Made by a program: the position numbers and the translations under genes. Shown piece by piece: positions 53,259-62,147 of a DNA stretch of 64,000 bases. Position 1 is the first letter of the stretch. Each line of letters opens with the position of its first letter. The notes below the pieces were generated by a model. It made no database searches and was not told the origin of the DNA. It was given only the letters and a program-made list of their open reading frames with translations. Origin of the DNA: Myxococcales bacterium (GTDB lineage Bacteria; Myxococcota_A; Polyangia; Palsa-1104; JAEUJZ01); the NCBI GenBank assembly GCA_016794465.1, contig JAEUKA010000018.1, forward strand, positions 1 through 64,000, in the 5' to 3' direction.

Positions 53259-53444
53259 CTACTCCTTCTTCACTCCATCCCCCGTTCCCTTGCATGAGCC
53301 GCAGGCCGCCACGACCTGGCCTTGGGTGTAACAGGCCTTGCAGTCCTTGCCGTCCACCTGTCCGGTTGTGCCACAGGCATCGCAGTCAACCATCACCTTG
53401 CCCGTACCGCCGCACGTCTCACAGTCAATTACGTCTGTTGGCAT
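53259..53444 (-). CDS. Small DnaJ-type zinc-finger protein
   Basis: The 61-aa protein consists of CxxC(x)G repeats like the central domain of DnaJ: CETCGGTGKV, CDACGTTGQV, CKACYTQGQV and CGSCKGTG. These should bind two zinc ions. No J domain is present, so it is not a complete chaperone. GGGGGA lies upstream of the ATG. Its function is unknown; similar orphan proteins may act in protein folding or metal handling. Confidence 0.75.
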   Translation of the reverse strand: MPTDVIDCETCGGTGKVMVDCDACGTTGQVDGKDCKACYTQGQVVAACGSCKGTGDGVKKE

Positions 53445-53572
53445 GGATTCGTCCCCCTAGTGTTGTGCTGCGTTCCCAAATCTAGGAACGAGTCGCTTCC
53501 AGGATCGCACTTCTGTCTTGCGATGTGTCAAAAGAATCTGCATCAAAGCCGCCGCGCGAACTGACTGTCCGC

Positions 53573-54889
53573 TCACGGCGACTGCAGTGCCGCCTCGACT
53601 ACCTTGCCCTGTGAGATCTGGCTATCCAGCACACTCCGGTGTACGCCGACTGCCGCACCAAGCGTCTTTCCCATCGCCCCGAGCGTGTCCGCAAAAGGAA
53701 TGTCACCGCCAATCCCACCCTGCCCACTTTGAGAGTAGATAGCCTGCGCCTGATACTCGATTCCCTGCAGCTCCAGGCCTCCAATGACCGAGCTGCGAAT
53801 GCGCGGACCAATGATCACGCTGCAGTGATGATTGCCGTGATGATCCCGACCGCTCGGACTGCGAACCTTGCGCGACAGAGTCCGACCAAACACACTCTGC
53901 GCGACGAAGGTCACGCGATCCGCAAGTCCAAACTCCCGCAGCCGCGTCCACAGGTTCGCGATGGCGGACACACTCGCAGATGTCTCGTTGGCTTCTGTGA
54001 GCAGGCCGTTGTCGGAGTGGTTGTCACCGCCCCAGCTATAGCTCATCGCGACCACTGGACTCACGTTCATCTTGAGCAGCACCGCCGCAGCAATGTTGAG
54101 CTCACTGCGCGTACTCCCTTTGATTCCAGAGAGGTTGTCAAGCAGCAGCGTAGACAGCTCGCGGGCCTGACTCTGCGACTGTCCGTACTGATCCAGAATC
54201 GCGCGCTGGGAAGACGTTCCTTCCTTCTTAAACAGTGCATTGAGCCGATTCATATCGGCATCACGGAGTCGCTGCAGGTTGCTGAGCGGACTGCTCGGTC
54301 CCGCCAGCAGCGTCGCCAGATCCGGAGGACTGAGCACCGGCAACACCCGCCCTTGAAAGGTGATGAGGTTGCTGCTGATCACCGCCGGCTCTGTCTGAAT
54401 CGTTCCCAGACAAGGAGCCAGATTCTTGGCGAGCAGAGAGATGAGCATCTCCTTCTGCCGCACCGCGCCCATCAGCTGTAGGACTTTGGAGTGGTTGCCA
54501 TGATTGATGGTGTACGTCCCGTGATGAAAGAAGCAGGCCCGCGCAAGGAGGCTGGCATCCAGCGTCGCCCACGCGCGCGCAGCGGTGTACTGCCGACCCC
54601 CAAGGTTCATCACCGTAGGAGCCATCCGCACATCCGCACTGTGATAGATGTCAGGAAAATCATACGTCCCCGGCACGTTCGCATTGAGCGGATCACCATC
54701 ATCATCGGTCACGTACACGATGTACTGCGCAGTGGCCGGATCAGCACCAGGACAGAGTCGCGGCTCAGCCAGTACCGATCGCGGACTTGCCAGCAGCCAA
54801 GCGGGCAATCCCGAGGCCATCGCCCGTAGTCCTACTGCGCCAGCGCCGAACAGTCCGGAGAGCAGAGCATGCCGTCTGGTAGGTTGCAT
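53573..54889 (-). CDS. Tat-exported DUF1501-like protein
   Basis: The product (about 438 aa) opens with a twin-arginine signal (MQPTRRHALLSGLFGAGAVG). The remainder resembles the DUF1501 family of sulfatase/phosphatase-fold proteins: SYSWGGDNHSDNGL, VTFVAQSVFGRTLSRK and GRDHHGNHHCSVIIG correspond to its metal- and substrate-site regions. Family members usually sit beside DUF1592/DUF1588/DUF1585 genes, as here, and their biochemical function is unknown. The ATG at 54889 has AGGAG 7 nt upstream and lies 10 bp after the stop of the DUF1592-like gene. Confidence 0.75.
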   Translation of the reverse strand: MQPTRRHALLSGLFGAGAVGLRAMASGLPAWLLASPRSVLAEPRLCPGADPATAQYIVYVTDDDGDPLNANVPGTYDFPDIYHSADVRMAPTVMNLGGRQYTAARAWATLDASLLARACFFHHGTYTINHGNHSKVLQLMGAVRQKEMLISLLAKNLAPCLGTIQTEPAVISSNLITFQGRVLPVLSPPDLATLLAGPSSPLSNLQRLRDADMNRLNALFKKEGTSSQRAILDQYGQSQSQARELSTLLLDNLSGIKGSTRSELNIAAAVLLKMNVSPVVAMSYSWGGDNHSDNGLLTEANETSASVSAIANLWTRLREFGLADRVTFVAQSVFGRTLSRKVRSPSGRDHHGNHHCSVIIGPRIRSSVIGGLELQGIEYQAQAIYSQSGQGGIGGDIPFADTLGAMGKTLGAAVGVHRSVLDSQISQGKVVEAALQSP

Positions 54890-54899
54890 GGTGTGACTC

Positions 54900-57002
54900 C
54901 TAAAGCCCCATGAGGACGCTGGAAGGGGATGAGCAAGCCAGCGTGAACGTCGATCGGAGCGCATCCGAAGTACTCCCTCCAGCGCTGCGAGCTGCATCAA
55001 AGTGCTCGCGCAAGATCGCTCTGGCCGCCGCTGCCCGTGGATCGCTGGGAAGCAGCGTCATGATGGTCGCCACAAAGTCATCCATCGCGGAATCGGGCTG
55101 TAAACTGGAATAGCGACTCTGTGCGCCAGCATCGACAACCCGCTCCGAGAGGAGGATGCACATGGACTCTGTTGCGATGCGGAAAAAGGGATTCGGATCA
55201 GCTGACAGACTGCTCAGCTCGAGGCCGCGATCGTAGCCATCTACTGGAACAAACGATGCGTAGCGCCGAATCGCAGTGGCCAAGCTGCTTGGATCTGCCG
55301 TCGACATCGCACAGACATCGGGAATTCCCAAGCGATTGGACAGCGCCACACAGAAGTGATCCCGCCGCGCCACACTCAGGGCCGCACCACGCACTTCCTT
55401 GGTCTTGGTGTTGCGCGACATCGTGATGAGTGGCGAGCTAAACAGCTCCCTCACCAGCGTCTTCCAGCGATAGCCACTGCGCTGAAACACACTGGCAATG
55501 CGCACAAACTCGGGATCATCTTCCATACACGGGGATGAGTTGGCCCAGCTACAGAGCTTCTGGGTCCACGCCACCGCAAAGCGCGGATGCGACGCCAAGA
55601 TCTGCGCCAGATCTCGAACTCCTTCGCCGCTGGCCTGGACTCCGTCGAACCCAAATGCGGCAGGAATCCGTCGCTGCGAGCTGTCTGTCTGGTCGTGATA
55701 GAACAGGGAATAGGACTGCCGGAAAAACTGCCGGAATGGATCAAGCGACTGGTGACAGCTGTAGCAGCTCGACCCTGGCGTGGCGTGCGTGGGATCGAGC
55801 GTACTATCGAAGATCGGCACTGTGCTGCTGCTGCCATCGAAGCTCTTTCCCAGCGCCACAATCAGCGTCTGGTTGGCAGTCACCCGCGCCACGTTGGCGG
55901 CATTGGTCGCCCAGTTCGACTGAAAGGCCAGCGTCCCAAAAAAGCCGACACGCGGAGTCTTCAGGCGCATCTGAAAGGTACTGCGCAGCGCCATCAGATC
56001 ATAAAAGCGCGGACTCGACTCCTGACTGCCATCGATCGGCTCGATCGTCACCAAGCGCCAGTCATTCCAGTCATCCGCCGTCCACTGCGAGCGGAATCGA
56101 TTGACCGCTCCCACCGTGCAGCCGCCGGTCATCTTCCCAAACAAAAAGTTAAACAGGTTGACCGTGTTGTCAGGGCTGCCGCCGTTTACCTGCGTGCTGC
56201 TATACGTCAGGACCGGCTGGCGACACGCCACTCCAAAAGGATGCGACCAGCGCTGGTAATACGGATGCAGCGGGTCGAGCGTCTGGGCAATCGTGATGCT
56301 CTGGTTGATTGCATCAAGCGTGAACGTGAAGTTGGGATTCCGCAGCAGGAATCGATTCGACGCAAACCCCGAGTCACCGACCTGCACTTCATCCACGAAC
56401 GACATCAGGCTCATCAGCGGCGGATTGAGCATGTACTCGCGGGTGGTCAGCGCCTCACTCAGCGGCCTCTCATTCATCAGCAGGCGCCACACCGTCAGCG
56501 AGAAGCTGTCCTTTAGCGACTGCTCGAGCAGTGCCTGGACGTTATACGGCGCAGTCTCGTTGACCTGAAATCCGCCGGCCATTCCCAAGCTGTTCTGCAG
56601 ATCCGGAATGCGCACCTGATTCTGCTGAAATGCGTTGCGAAAGAAGTCGAGCATCTTGCCGCGATGCTCGGGAGCCGTCATCCAGACATCGATGAGTCCA
56701 CGCAGGGCCGCTGGATCGTTGCGCACCGCCGCCACTTCGGACTCTGTAGCAGCCAGCCCGGTCAGCAGGTTCTTCACCTTGCTGACATAGGCCGCCGGAC
56801 TGAGTACATCGACGGGAGGTGGCAGCACCCTGTCCTTGGACGGTGAAATCCCTTGCCACGAAGCTGTATCAGAAGCAGGACTCCCTTCCTCGCAAGAGCC
56901 AAGAAAGAGTGTGCAGGAGAGAGAGGAAAGGAGTCCTCCAAGCAACCGCAAACGGACTCCCAAACGTCCGGTTGTAAGCGATTGCAGGTGCGTACTTTTC
57001 AT
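54900..57002 (-). CDS. DUF1592/DUF1588-like lipoprotein with one haem motif
   Basis: The 700-aa product has a signal-like N-terminus ending in FLGSC, probably a lipobox. The N-terminal part (VDVLSPAAYVSKVKNLLTGL, MTAPEHRGKMLDFFRNAFQQ) and the segment SSCYSCHQSLDPFRQFFRQS, which contains CYSCH, match the DUF1592/DUF1588/DUF1585 cytochrome-like proteins abundant in Planctomycetes and some Myxococcota. It precedes the DUF1501 gene by 10 bp on the same strand. A role in envelope electron transfer or surface glycan handling has been suggested for such pairs but is not known. AGGAG precedes the ATG. Confidence 0.75.
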   Translation of the reverse strand: MKSTHLQSLTTGRLGVRLRLLGGLLSSLSCTLFLGSCEEGSPASDTASWQGISPSKDRVLPPPVDVLSPAAYVSKVKNLLTGLAATESEVAAVRNDPAALRGLIDVWMTAPEHRGKMLDFFRNAFQQNQVRIPDLQNSLGMAGGFQVNETAPYNVQALLEQSLKDSFSLTVWRLLMNERPLSEALTTREYMLNPPLMSLMSFVDEVQVGDSGFASNRFLLRNPNFTFTLDAINQSITIAQTLDPLHPYYQRWSHPFGVACRQPVLTYSSTQVNGGSPDNTVNLFNFLFGKMTGGCTVGAVNRFRSQWTADDWNDWRLVTIEPIDGSQESSPRFYDLMALRSTFQMRLKTPRVGFFGTLAFQSNWATNAANVARVTANQTLIVALGKSFDGSSSTVPIFDSTLDPTHATPGSSCYSCHQSLDPFRQFFRQSYSLFYHDQTDSSQRRIPAAFGFDGVQASGEGVRDLAQILASHPRFAVAWTQKLCSWANSSPCMEDDPEFVRIASVFQRSGYRWKTLVRELFSSPLITMSRNTKTKEVRGAALSVARRDHFCVALSNRLGIPDVCAMSTADPSSLATAIRRYASFVPVDGYDRGLELSSLSADPNPFFRIATESMCILLSERVVDAGAQSRYSSLQPDSAMDDFVATIMTLLPSDPRAAAARAILREHFDAARSAGGSTSDALRSTFTLACSSPSSVLMGL

Positions 57003-57097
57003 AACAATCTCCTGCGTTTGTGAGGTGTCTCAGCGTACCATGTACCGATTCATGCCAAGTAAAAAATAGTCCCACGCTTGTGCAGCGAAAGGAATCC

Positions 57098-58288
57098 ATG
57101 AAACCTCTGTGGACCATCGCGCTCTGTCTGGTTCCGGCCCTGGCTTCTGTGGGCTGTGCGCATCGGGAGCCCTCCTCTGTGTTCGAGGAAGGGACGATTG
57201 AGCTGCGGCCCGTAACCTGGAACACCGACCCGGTCACAGCGGGAAAGGTGACGGCGGTAGCGGACTCCCAAGATGAGGTCGCGATCTTTGGGAACCAGGG
57301 TGCTTCCTACTTTGCGGAAGGAGCGCTCGTCGGTACGGATACTTCAGTACTTAGCTGGCGCTCTGCAGCGGTGGTTCCCGCCATCGATCTGCCTGACAAT
57401 TGGCTGCTGGGTGTTGACCCCTTTGGACAGGTCTATCGGCTGCGCAGAAGCGGAGTTCTCGAAGTGGTAACAGCGCAGTATGGACTGCTTCCCAACTCTG
57501 TTCGTGAAGTGGTGGCGCCAAGTTCAAAGCTCACGGCGCTGGCACTCAAAGACCAGATCGCGGTCTGCGATGGCAGTGCTGTCCACCTGTATGATCTTCG
57601 CGCCCGTGGCCTGGCAGGAGCAGCGGGACGACTGGCCGCATTCGACGGAGCCGAGGTGATTCAGATCGACTTCAACAAGCCCGAAGGTGCGGCGATCCAG
57701 CGACTGTCACTCAGCGGAGTGATCGCGGTTGCTTTCGATGTGACCGGCGAGCTGGCACTCATCGCAGCCACAAAAGACGCGCTGTATGTTGAACGGGACG
57801 GAGTCCTCCTTAAGCTCTGGGAGTCTCCGGCTGAAGTCAGGATCACCGGGCTCGCCAGCTCCGGTCGCGGAGTCTGGGTGGCGATGGGAAAGCAGCTCTC
57901 TTTGCTGGCCGGAACGCGACTCCTTCACGGCACCATCGGACTCACCACCGACACAGGAAAGATCGTTGGTTCACCAAGTGGCGATGTGTGGATCGTGGGC
58001 GGGTCGCAGCTGGTCCGCATCGGTGAGCGCACTTCCTTTGGCATCGACGAGGAGCGCTGGCGGCGCGGCATCCTTCCCATGTTTCAGCGCTTGTGCCGAG
58101 GCTGTCACCTGCCCGGTGGTAGCTCCAACATCGATCTTTCGACCTATCCACAGTGGGCCGCACGCCGCGAGCTGATGAAGCAGCGGCTGATCGAGATGCG
58201 TCCTACGCCGATGCCCCCGCGTGAGGTGGGAACGCTGACAGCAACAGAACTAGCCGCTGTGCAGCGCTGGTTACAGTCCGCCAGGTAG
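57098..58288 (+). CDS. Lipoprotein with propeller-like domain and C-terminal cytochrome c
   Basis: The product (about 396 aa) has a lipoprotein signal ending in ASVGC. The middle part has repeating strands with DG/GD turns (SGVIAVAFDVTGELALIAAT, SPSGDVWIVGGSQLVRIG), indicating a beta-propeller. The C-terminus is a small c-type cytochrome: FQRLCRGCHLPGG with CRGCH, then PTPMPPREVG with a likely Met ligand and LTATELAAVQRWLQ. It is divergent from the DUF1592 operon (95 bp) and likely part of the same pathway. AAGGA lies 4 nt before the ATG. Confidence 0.75.
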   Translation: MKPLWTIALCLVPALASVGCAHREPSSVFEEGTIELRPVTWNTDPVTAGKVTAVADSQDEVAIFGNQGASYFAEGALVGTDTSVLSWRSAAVVPAIDLPDNWLLGVDPFGQVYRLRRSGVLEVVTAQYGLLPNSVREVVAPSSKLTALALKDQIAVCDGSAVHLYDLRARGLAGAAGRLAAFDGAEVIQIDFNKPEGAAIQRLSLSGVIAVAFDVTGELALIAATKDALYVERDGVLLKLWESPAEVRITGLASSGRGVWVAMGKQLSLLAGTRLLHGTIGLTTDTGKIVGSPSGDVWIVGGSQLVRIGERTSFGIDEERWRRGILPMFQRLCRGCHLPGGSSNIDLSTYPQWAARRELMKQRLIEMRPTPMPPREVGTLTATELAAVQRWLQSAR

Positions 58289-59827
58289 AACGCGCAGCGG
58301 CGCCTCTGTTTCCAGGTCAAATCCGACCAGCTTGGCGATGATCTCTCCATCCGAAACGGACTCTGGAAGCGAGATCTGGATGCTGGTTCGGGCTCCTTGA
58401 CAGCTGAGCGGAATGTCTTTGCCCCCCACGGGACGCAGCGACTTTGCATCCAGCAGCGACACACCAAAGGAGCGCTGGGGCAGGTCCTCTCCGCTCAGGA
58501 TCAGCTCGATGGAACCACCATGTTTGACCACTCCGTGTCGAAAGTAGAGGCGCGCACTTTCCTGCCAGTTCTCAGACGCAAAGACCAGTCCTCCTGGTCG
58601 TCCGGGATTGAGATATTTCTTCGCTTGCGGCGCATCACAGGCTGAGCGGAAAACCGACTCGAGCCGGGCCATCGTCAGCCTTCCGGGCTTCCCATCTGGA
58701 CGGAGTCCCTGAGCGCGCTGGAACTCGATCACTGCCGAGGTAGTCATTCGCCCCGCTTTGCCATCGACTTTCCCAACATCTGTCTTCAGCCAGCCAACCA
58801 AAAACAGCAGCTTGAGTCGCCGCTGCACTGTCGCTACATCCTCTGCGGTCAGCACCTGCTTGGTCTGGACTTCCGGAACGGAGACAGCGCCCGTACTCGC
58901 TGGCTTCGCTGCGACAAAAGGACCCGGCTGATCCTGACCCATCGCATAGAGCGGCACCTGGGAAGGATCGACTCCGTGAAAGCGCGCGGCCGCTAGCTTC
59001 CGTACCTTCTTCACGCGGGTCTTGGGACGACCACGCATGTCCGTAAGGAGCTTCCCGGCCACCGCATCATCCCAAGTCACCCACGCCCCTTCCACCACAT
59101 AGCGCTCATCATCCACAAACAGCGGCGTCTTGTGAACGCGATACTCTTCGCCTTCCAAGCTGATCAGATTTCCCGCTCCGCGTGAGGTTCCTCCAACGGA
59201 AATGCCGCCTCCGAAGCCGCCATTTGTCATGCTTCCGTTGGAAGAGACATAGAGGAAGGCATCGACCTCGCCACGATCATTCAGGTGGACATCCCAGCAG
59301 AACACCGCATGTCCGCCACCGTTCATCCAGTCGATGTGTACTGCATCACCACGCCGTAGCTGCTCTGGCTCTACCGCGTAGCCCATGTTGAAAAAGATGA
59401 TCGGCCGTGGCCACTCATTGTCAGCCATCGTCATGCCGTACTGATCCATCATCTTTTTGTGTACGCGGTTGTCCGGCTTGAGCACTCCGTTGGCAGCGTG
59501 AGAGAAGATGAGAGGCAGTGCTCTTCCGTCGGACAGCACCGGAGCGTACGGCTCCTCTGTACTGCTGCTATAGGCCAGCGCCGTGGCTTGCGTCACAAAC
59601 GGAGAGCAGGTTGTTCCACGCCCCACCGATCGGCCTGAGCTGCGTCCATCGGCCCAGCGGATCTTGGTCAGCCACGTACTGGGAGGCTGCGCAGCGCTGG
59701 TGCGATAGCCATGCAGATTGAGATTCCTAAGCGTCTCCCAAGCGGCCAAGACTCGCGCCAGACTCGTTGGTGAGGCATTCGGAAAAAGCGGACTCGGCGT
59801 ACGATAACGATCGGTATACCTAGACAT
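58271..59827 (-). CDS. CHAP/NlpC-like and peptidoglycan-binding domain protein
   Basis: The product (about 518 aa) has an N-terminal domain with a likely Cys nucleophile in RGTTCSPFVTQATALAY and a His in GGGHAVFCWDVHLN, a layout typical of CHAP or NlpC/P60 amidases. Residues about 325-395 (VATVQRRLKLLFLVGWLKTD, then TTSAVIEFQRAQGLRPDGKP) form a type-1 peptidoglycan-binding domain. A beta-rich tail follows. There is no signal peptide, so any wall-degrading activity would need a delivery route. It is the last gene of the minus-strand cluster and overlaps the cytochrome gene end by 18 bp. GGGAG precedes the ATG at 59827. Confidence 0.65.
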   Translation of the reverse strand: MSRYTDRYRTPSPLFPNASPTSLARVLAAWETLRNLNLHGYRTSAAQPPSTWLTKIRWADGRSSGRSVGRGTTCSPFVTQATALAYSSSTEEPYAPVLSDGRALPLIFSHAANGVLKPDNRVHKKMMDQYGMTMADNEWPRPIIFFNMGYAVEPEQLRRGDAVHIDWMNGGGHAVFCWDVHLNDRGEVDAFLYVSSNGSMTNGGFGGGISVGGTSRGAGNLISLEGEEYRVHKTPLFVDDERYVVEGAWVTWDDAVAGKLLTDMRGRPKTRVKKVRKLAAARFHGVDPSQVPLYAMGQDQPGPFVAAKPASTGAVSVPEVQTKQVLTAEDVATVQRRLKLLFLVGWLKTDVGKVDGKAGRMTTSAVIEFQRAQGLRPDGKPGRLTMARLESVFRSACDAPQAKKYLNPGRPGGLVFASENWQESARLYFRHGVVKHGGSIELILSGEDLPQRSFGVSLLDAKSLRPVGGKDIPLSCQGARTSIQISLPESVSDGEIIAKLVGFDLETEAPLRVLPGGL

Positions 59828-59855
59828 CTTCACTCCCAAACAGCAATGGCTCTGT

Positions 59856-60257
59856 CTACGTAGCAGCGGACAGAGTGCTCACCACGCGATAGGCAGACTC
59901 ATCTAGCTCCAGGTCGTGCTGTGTCAGCGTCGGGACACGAACCGTCTCTCCCAGCACCGACAGCTCATACACTCCAGGTCCACAGTCTTCGATCAGGATA
60001 CAGCCGTGCTCATCTGTCATCACAGTCCGCGACTCTGGGAGTCCGGTTCCGCTGACTACGACCTGCACGCTCGGCCTGGGAACTAGCTGCCGATCGAGGA
60101 TCTGCACATACAGGATCGGCTGATCCTCGGTGGAAGGATCAGCAGGAGACGACTCCTCATCCAGATCTGCATCTTCCGCAAGGTTCAGATCTGTCAAGAG
60201 CGCACTGTCCGCAGCCGAGGTAGCACTCGCAGCTGTAGAGCCACTATGTTCCGCCAT
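59856..60257 (-). CDS. Small protein with carboxypeptidase-regulatory-like domain
   Basis: The product (about 133 aa) has an acidic, disordered N-terminus (LNLAEDADLDEESSPADPST) and a compact beta domain of about 85 residues: ILYVQILDRQLVPRPSVQVV, then TVMTDEHGCILIEDCGPGVY. This is the transthyretin-like/carboxypeptidase-regulatory pattern. The start is ATG 60257 or 60260, directly after GGGGGAAG. It lies between the DUF2589-like genes and the CHAP-like gene, and all are on one strand with short gaps, so they are probably one unit. Confidence 0.6.
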   Translation of the reverse strand: MAEHSGSTAASATSAADSALLTDLNLAEDADLDEESSPADPSTEDQPILYVQILDRQLVPRPSVQVVVSGTGLPESRTVMTDEHGCILIEDCGPGVYELSVLGETVRVPTLTQHDLELDESAYRVVSTLSAAT

Positions 60258-60300
60258 CATCTTCCCCCTATCCGCTGGGTAACACGTCGCTGCATGGAGC

Positions 60301-61080
60301 TTACTTCTTCTCTGGAGGTGCAATCCGGAACATCGCATCGGTGTACAGCGCCACCAAGCGAGCGACTCCTTCCGGTGACTCATTCCGACGAAAGATCATC
60401 TTGATGTCCATCACGTTGGCATCGCGCCGCGCTGCTGAGTCAGGGCTCACTGGTGCAGGCTGGATCTCAAAGGAAAGTCGCTCCAGTGAACGTCTATCGG
60501 AACGCCGCACAGAGGGCTCCTCATCCGGTGTCTCGAATGCAAAGGAGGCGGCCTTGGGCTTAGCGGCTGCGGGTGGAGGCGGAGGCACAGGCGCACCCGA
60601 TTCCGGAGCAGGCGTCACAAAGACGTGCGGACTTGGTCCTTCTTCTTTGGCATCCGCTGTCTCTGCACTCTCTGTTGACTCTGTTGACTCAGCACTCTGT
60701 TCCGATTCTGGCGCCGATCTTGCGGCATCTGTGACCGGCCTTAGGTTGGTCACCCGCACCGCCAGCGCGACCTCCATCTGCTCTAGCATCAGGTTGGCAG
60801 GAGGCGTCAGCGCGATCACCGGAACATCCACACTACCGCCGCCACCCGGAAGATGCACCCGTCGACAGCGCGGATTCCCTTCCGCATCGAAGTATAGATC
60901 GAGCGTCTTCTGCATGTGCAGATGCGCCGCCATCGCTGCCTCATTGACAACGTACTGAAGGCCGCGTGCCAGATCCGCAAGCCCCATGTTCTGCGGCATC
61001 GAACCGCTGGTCGGATGGGATGCTGGCAGCGCAAAGCTGTCCATGGACTTCAGCTCTTTGAGATCGGTCGGGTCGCTCAT
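60301..61080 (-). CDS. DUF2589-like protein with disordered insert
   Basis: The 259-aa product resembles DUF2589 proteins. Residues about 30-60 (LADLARGLQYVVNEAAMAAH) match the helical start, then VDVPVIALTPPANLMLEQME matches the conserved P-x-L-x-x-x-P strand. A long Ser/Glu/Pro-rich insert follows, and the end (MDIKMIFRRNESPEGVARLV) matches the family C-terminus. The function of DUF2589 proteins is unknown to me. It is a distant paralogue of the next upstream gene. Confidence 0.55.
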   Translation of the reverse strand: MSDPTDLKELKSMDSFALPASHPTSGSMPQNMGLADLARGLQYVVNEAAMAAHLHMQKTLDLYFDAEGNPRCRRVHLPGGGGSVDVPVIALTPPANLMLEQMEVALAVRVTNLRPVTDAARSAPESEQSAESTESTESAETADAKEEGPSPHVFVTPAPESGAPVPPPPPAAAKPKAASFAFETPDEEPSVRRSDRRSLERLSFEIQPAPVSPDSAARRDANVMDIKMIFRRNESPEGVARLVALYTDAMFRIAPPEKK

Positions 61081-61140
61081 TGATTCACCAAGGCCAAGGG
61101 AAGGCCAATGCGTCGCAAGGCAAGCTCCACAGCCAGCTGA

Positions 61141-61779
61141 CTATTTCGTTGGGGTGTTGGCGCCATCTGCTGCTGCCGCAGGAGTCGCAGGAGCCACAGA
61201 CGGCGCAGTCAGTGCAGGAGTACTTCTCGTGGGCATGATCTCTGCCACCAGCGCATCAATGATCCGATTGAACGCTTCCGGCATCGGCTGCCGACTCGCT
61301 TCCATATGCACGGTATATCGCGCGCTGGAGTCAGACTTGCGAACCTGCTCACTCTTGCTACTGACCGCCCCCTTGAGCTTGACAGAGAGCGGTCCGTATC
61401 CGACGCCCAGCTCGCCGCCCAGCTCCTTTCCCGAGCTCGCTGAATCCGACTCTCCCGCATCAATCCGAACATCAAAATCGACCGTCAAGCGATCGACTCC
61501 GAACGATGGCAGTGGCAGCACCGCAATCATCGGCAGCTCGATCGTTCGCTGATGCGTCACTCCACTGTCGTCCTGCTGGGCAAAGCGAAACTGGAGCCGC
61601 TGGACTTCTCCTGTCTGCGGATTCCGTCCCACCTTTTCGATGAACTGCTCCAGCGCACTGCAAGCGGAGTTGTGCGCTTCAATCGCAGCCAAAAGGGGCG
61701 CTGCGAAGACCTCCTTGAGAGGCAAGCTGCTCAGCACTTTGCTAACCACTGGCGTCGACGACTTCTGCTCCTCAGACAT
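61141..61779 (-). CDS. DUF2589-family protein
   Basis: The 212-aa product is a clearer DUF2589 member: LPLKEVFAAPLLAAIEAHNS near the N-terminus, RTIELPMIAVLPLPSFGVDR in the middle, and RLTVDFDVRIDAGES after it. The C-terminal VHMEASRQPMPEAFNRIIDA parallels the end of its paralogue. Such proteins occur in pairs or triplets beside enzymes in several bacteria, but I know no proven role. TAGGAG precedes the ATG. It is the first gene of the minus-strand cluster and is divergent from the phosphoesterase gene. Confidence 0.65.
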   Translation of the reverse strand: MSEEQKSSTPVVSKVLSSLPLKEVFAAPLLAAIEAHNSACSALEQFIEKVGRNPQTGEVQRLQFRFAQQDDSGVTHQRTIELPMIAVLPLPSFGVDRLTVDFDVRIDAGESDSASSGKELGGELGVGYGPLSVKLKGAVSSKSEQVRKSDSSARYTVHMEASRQPMPEAFNRIIDALVAEIMPTRSTPALTAPSVAPATPAAAADGANTPTK

Positions 61780-62147
61780 AAATGACTCCTACTCATCAGC
61801 GCATGGCATGGTGACAAGGCATTCCCAAACAATCGTGAACAAAAGCAGCGTGTTGTCCGCAGCCTGTCATCCAAGCTGCTCACTGCGGTCATGGTCCCCC
61901 TGACGACAAACACGCATACCCAGCTCTCCCTTATATCGCGGAGTCTGACTCCTTCGCAAGGACAACAATTTTTGCGGGCGTGACGACTTGCCGCGCGTTA
62001 CTTGGCGCAAGGTTGCGATATACTAGCCGGGCTGTTGACAGCTCTGTCAGCTTGTCTTGGGCGACGGAAGCACGAAGCACACGGGGGCGTGTGGTCGCAG
62101 CGCCATAGGCACTTGGAATCGTTTGGGAATTTCACGCGGAGGCGAAG
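61780..62147. other. Divergent promoter region of the DUF2589/phosphoesterase cluster
   Basis: This 368-bp region separates two divergent units and must hold their promoters. I see no gene in it. It contains the palindrome at 62036-62049 and a TATACT element at about 62019. Confidence 0.6.
62036..62049. promoter_or_regulatory. Palindrome, possible operator with TTGACA
   Basis: TGACAG-CT-CTGTCA is a perfect 6-bp-arm inverted repeat about 100 bp upstream of the phosphoesterase start. Its left arm overlaps TTGACA (62035-62040), a consensus -35 hexamer, though no good -10 box follows at 17 bp. It fits a repressor site, but nothing proves this. Confidence 0.35.
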
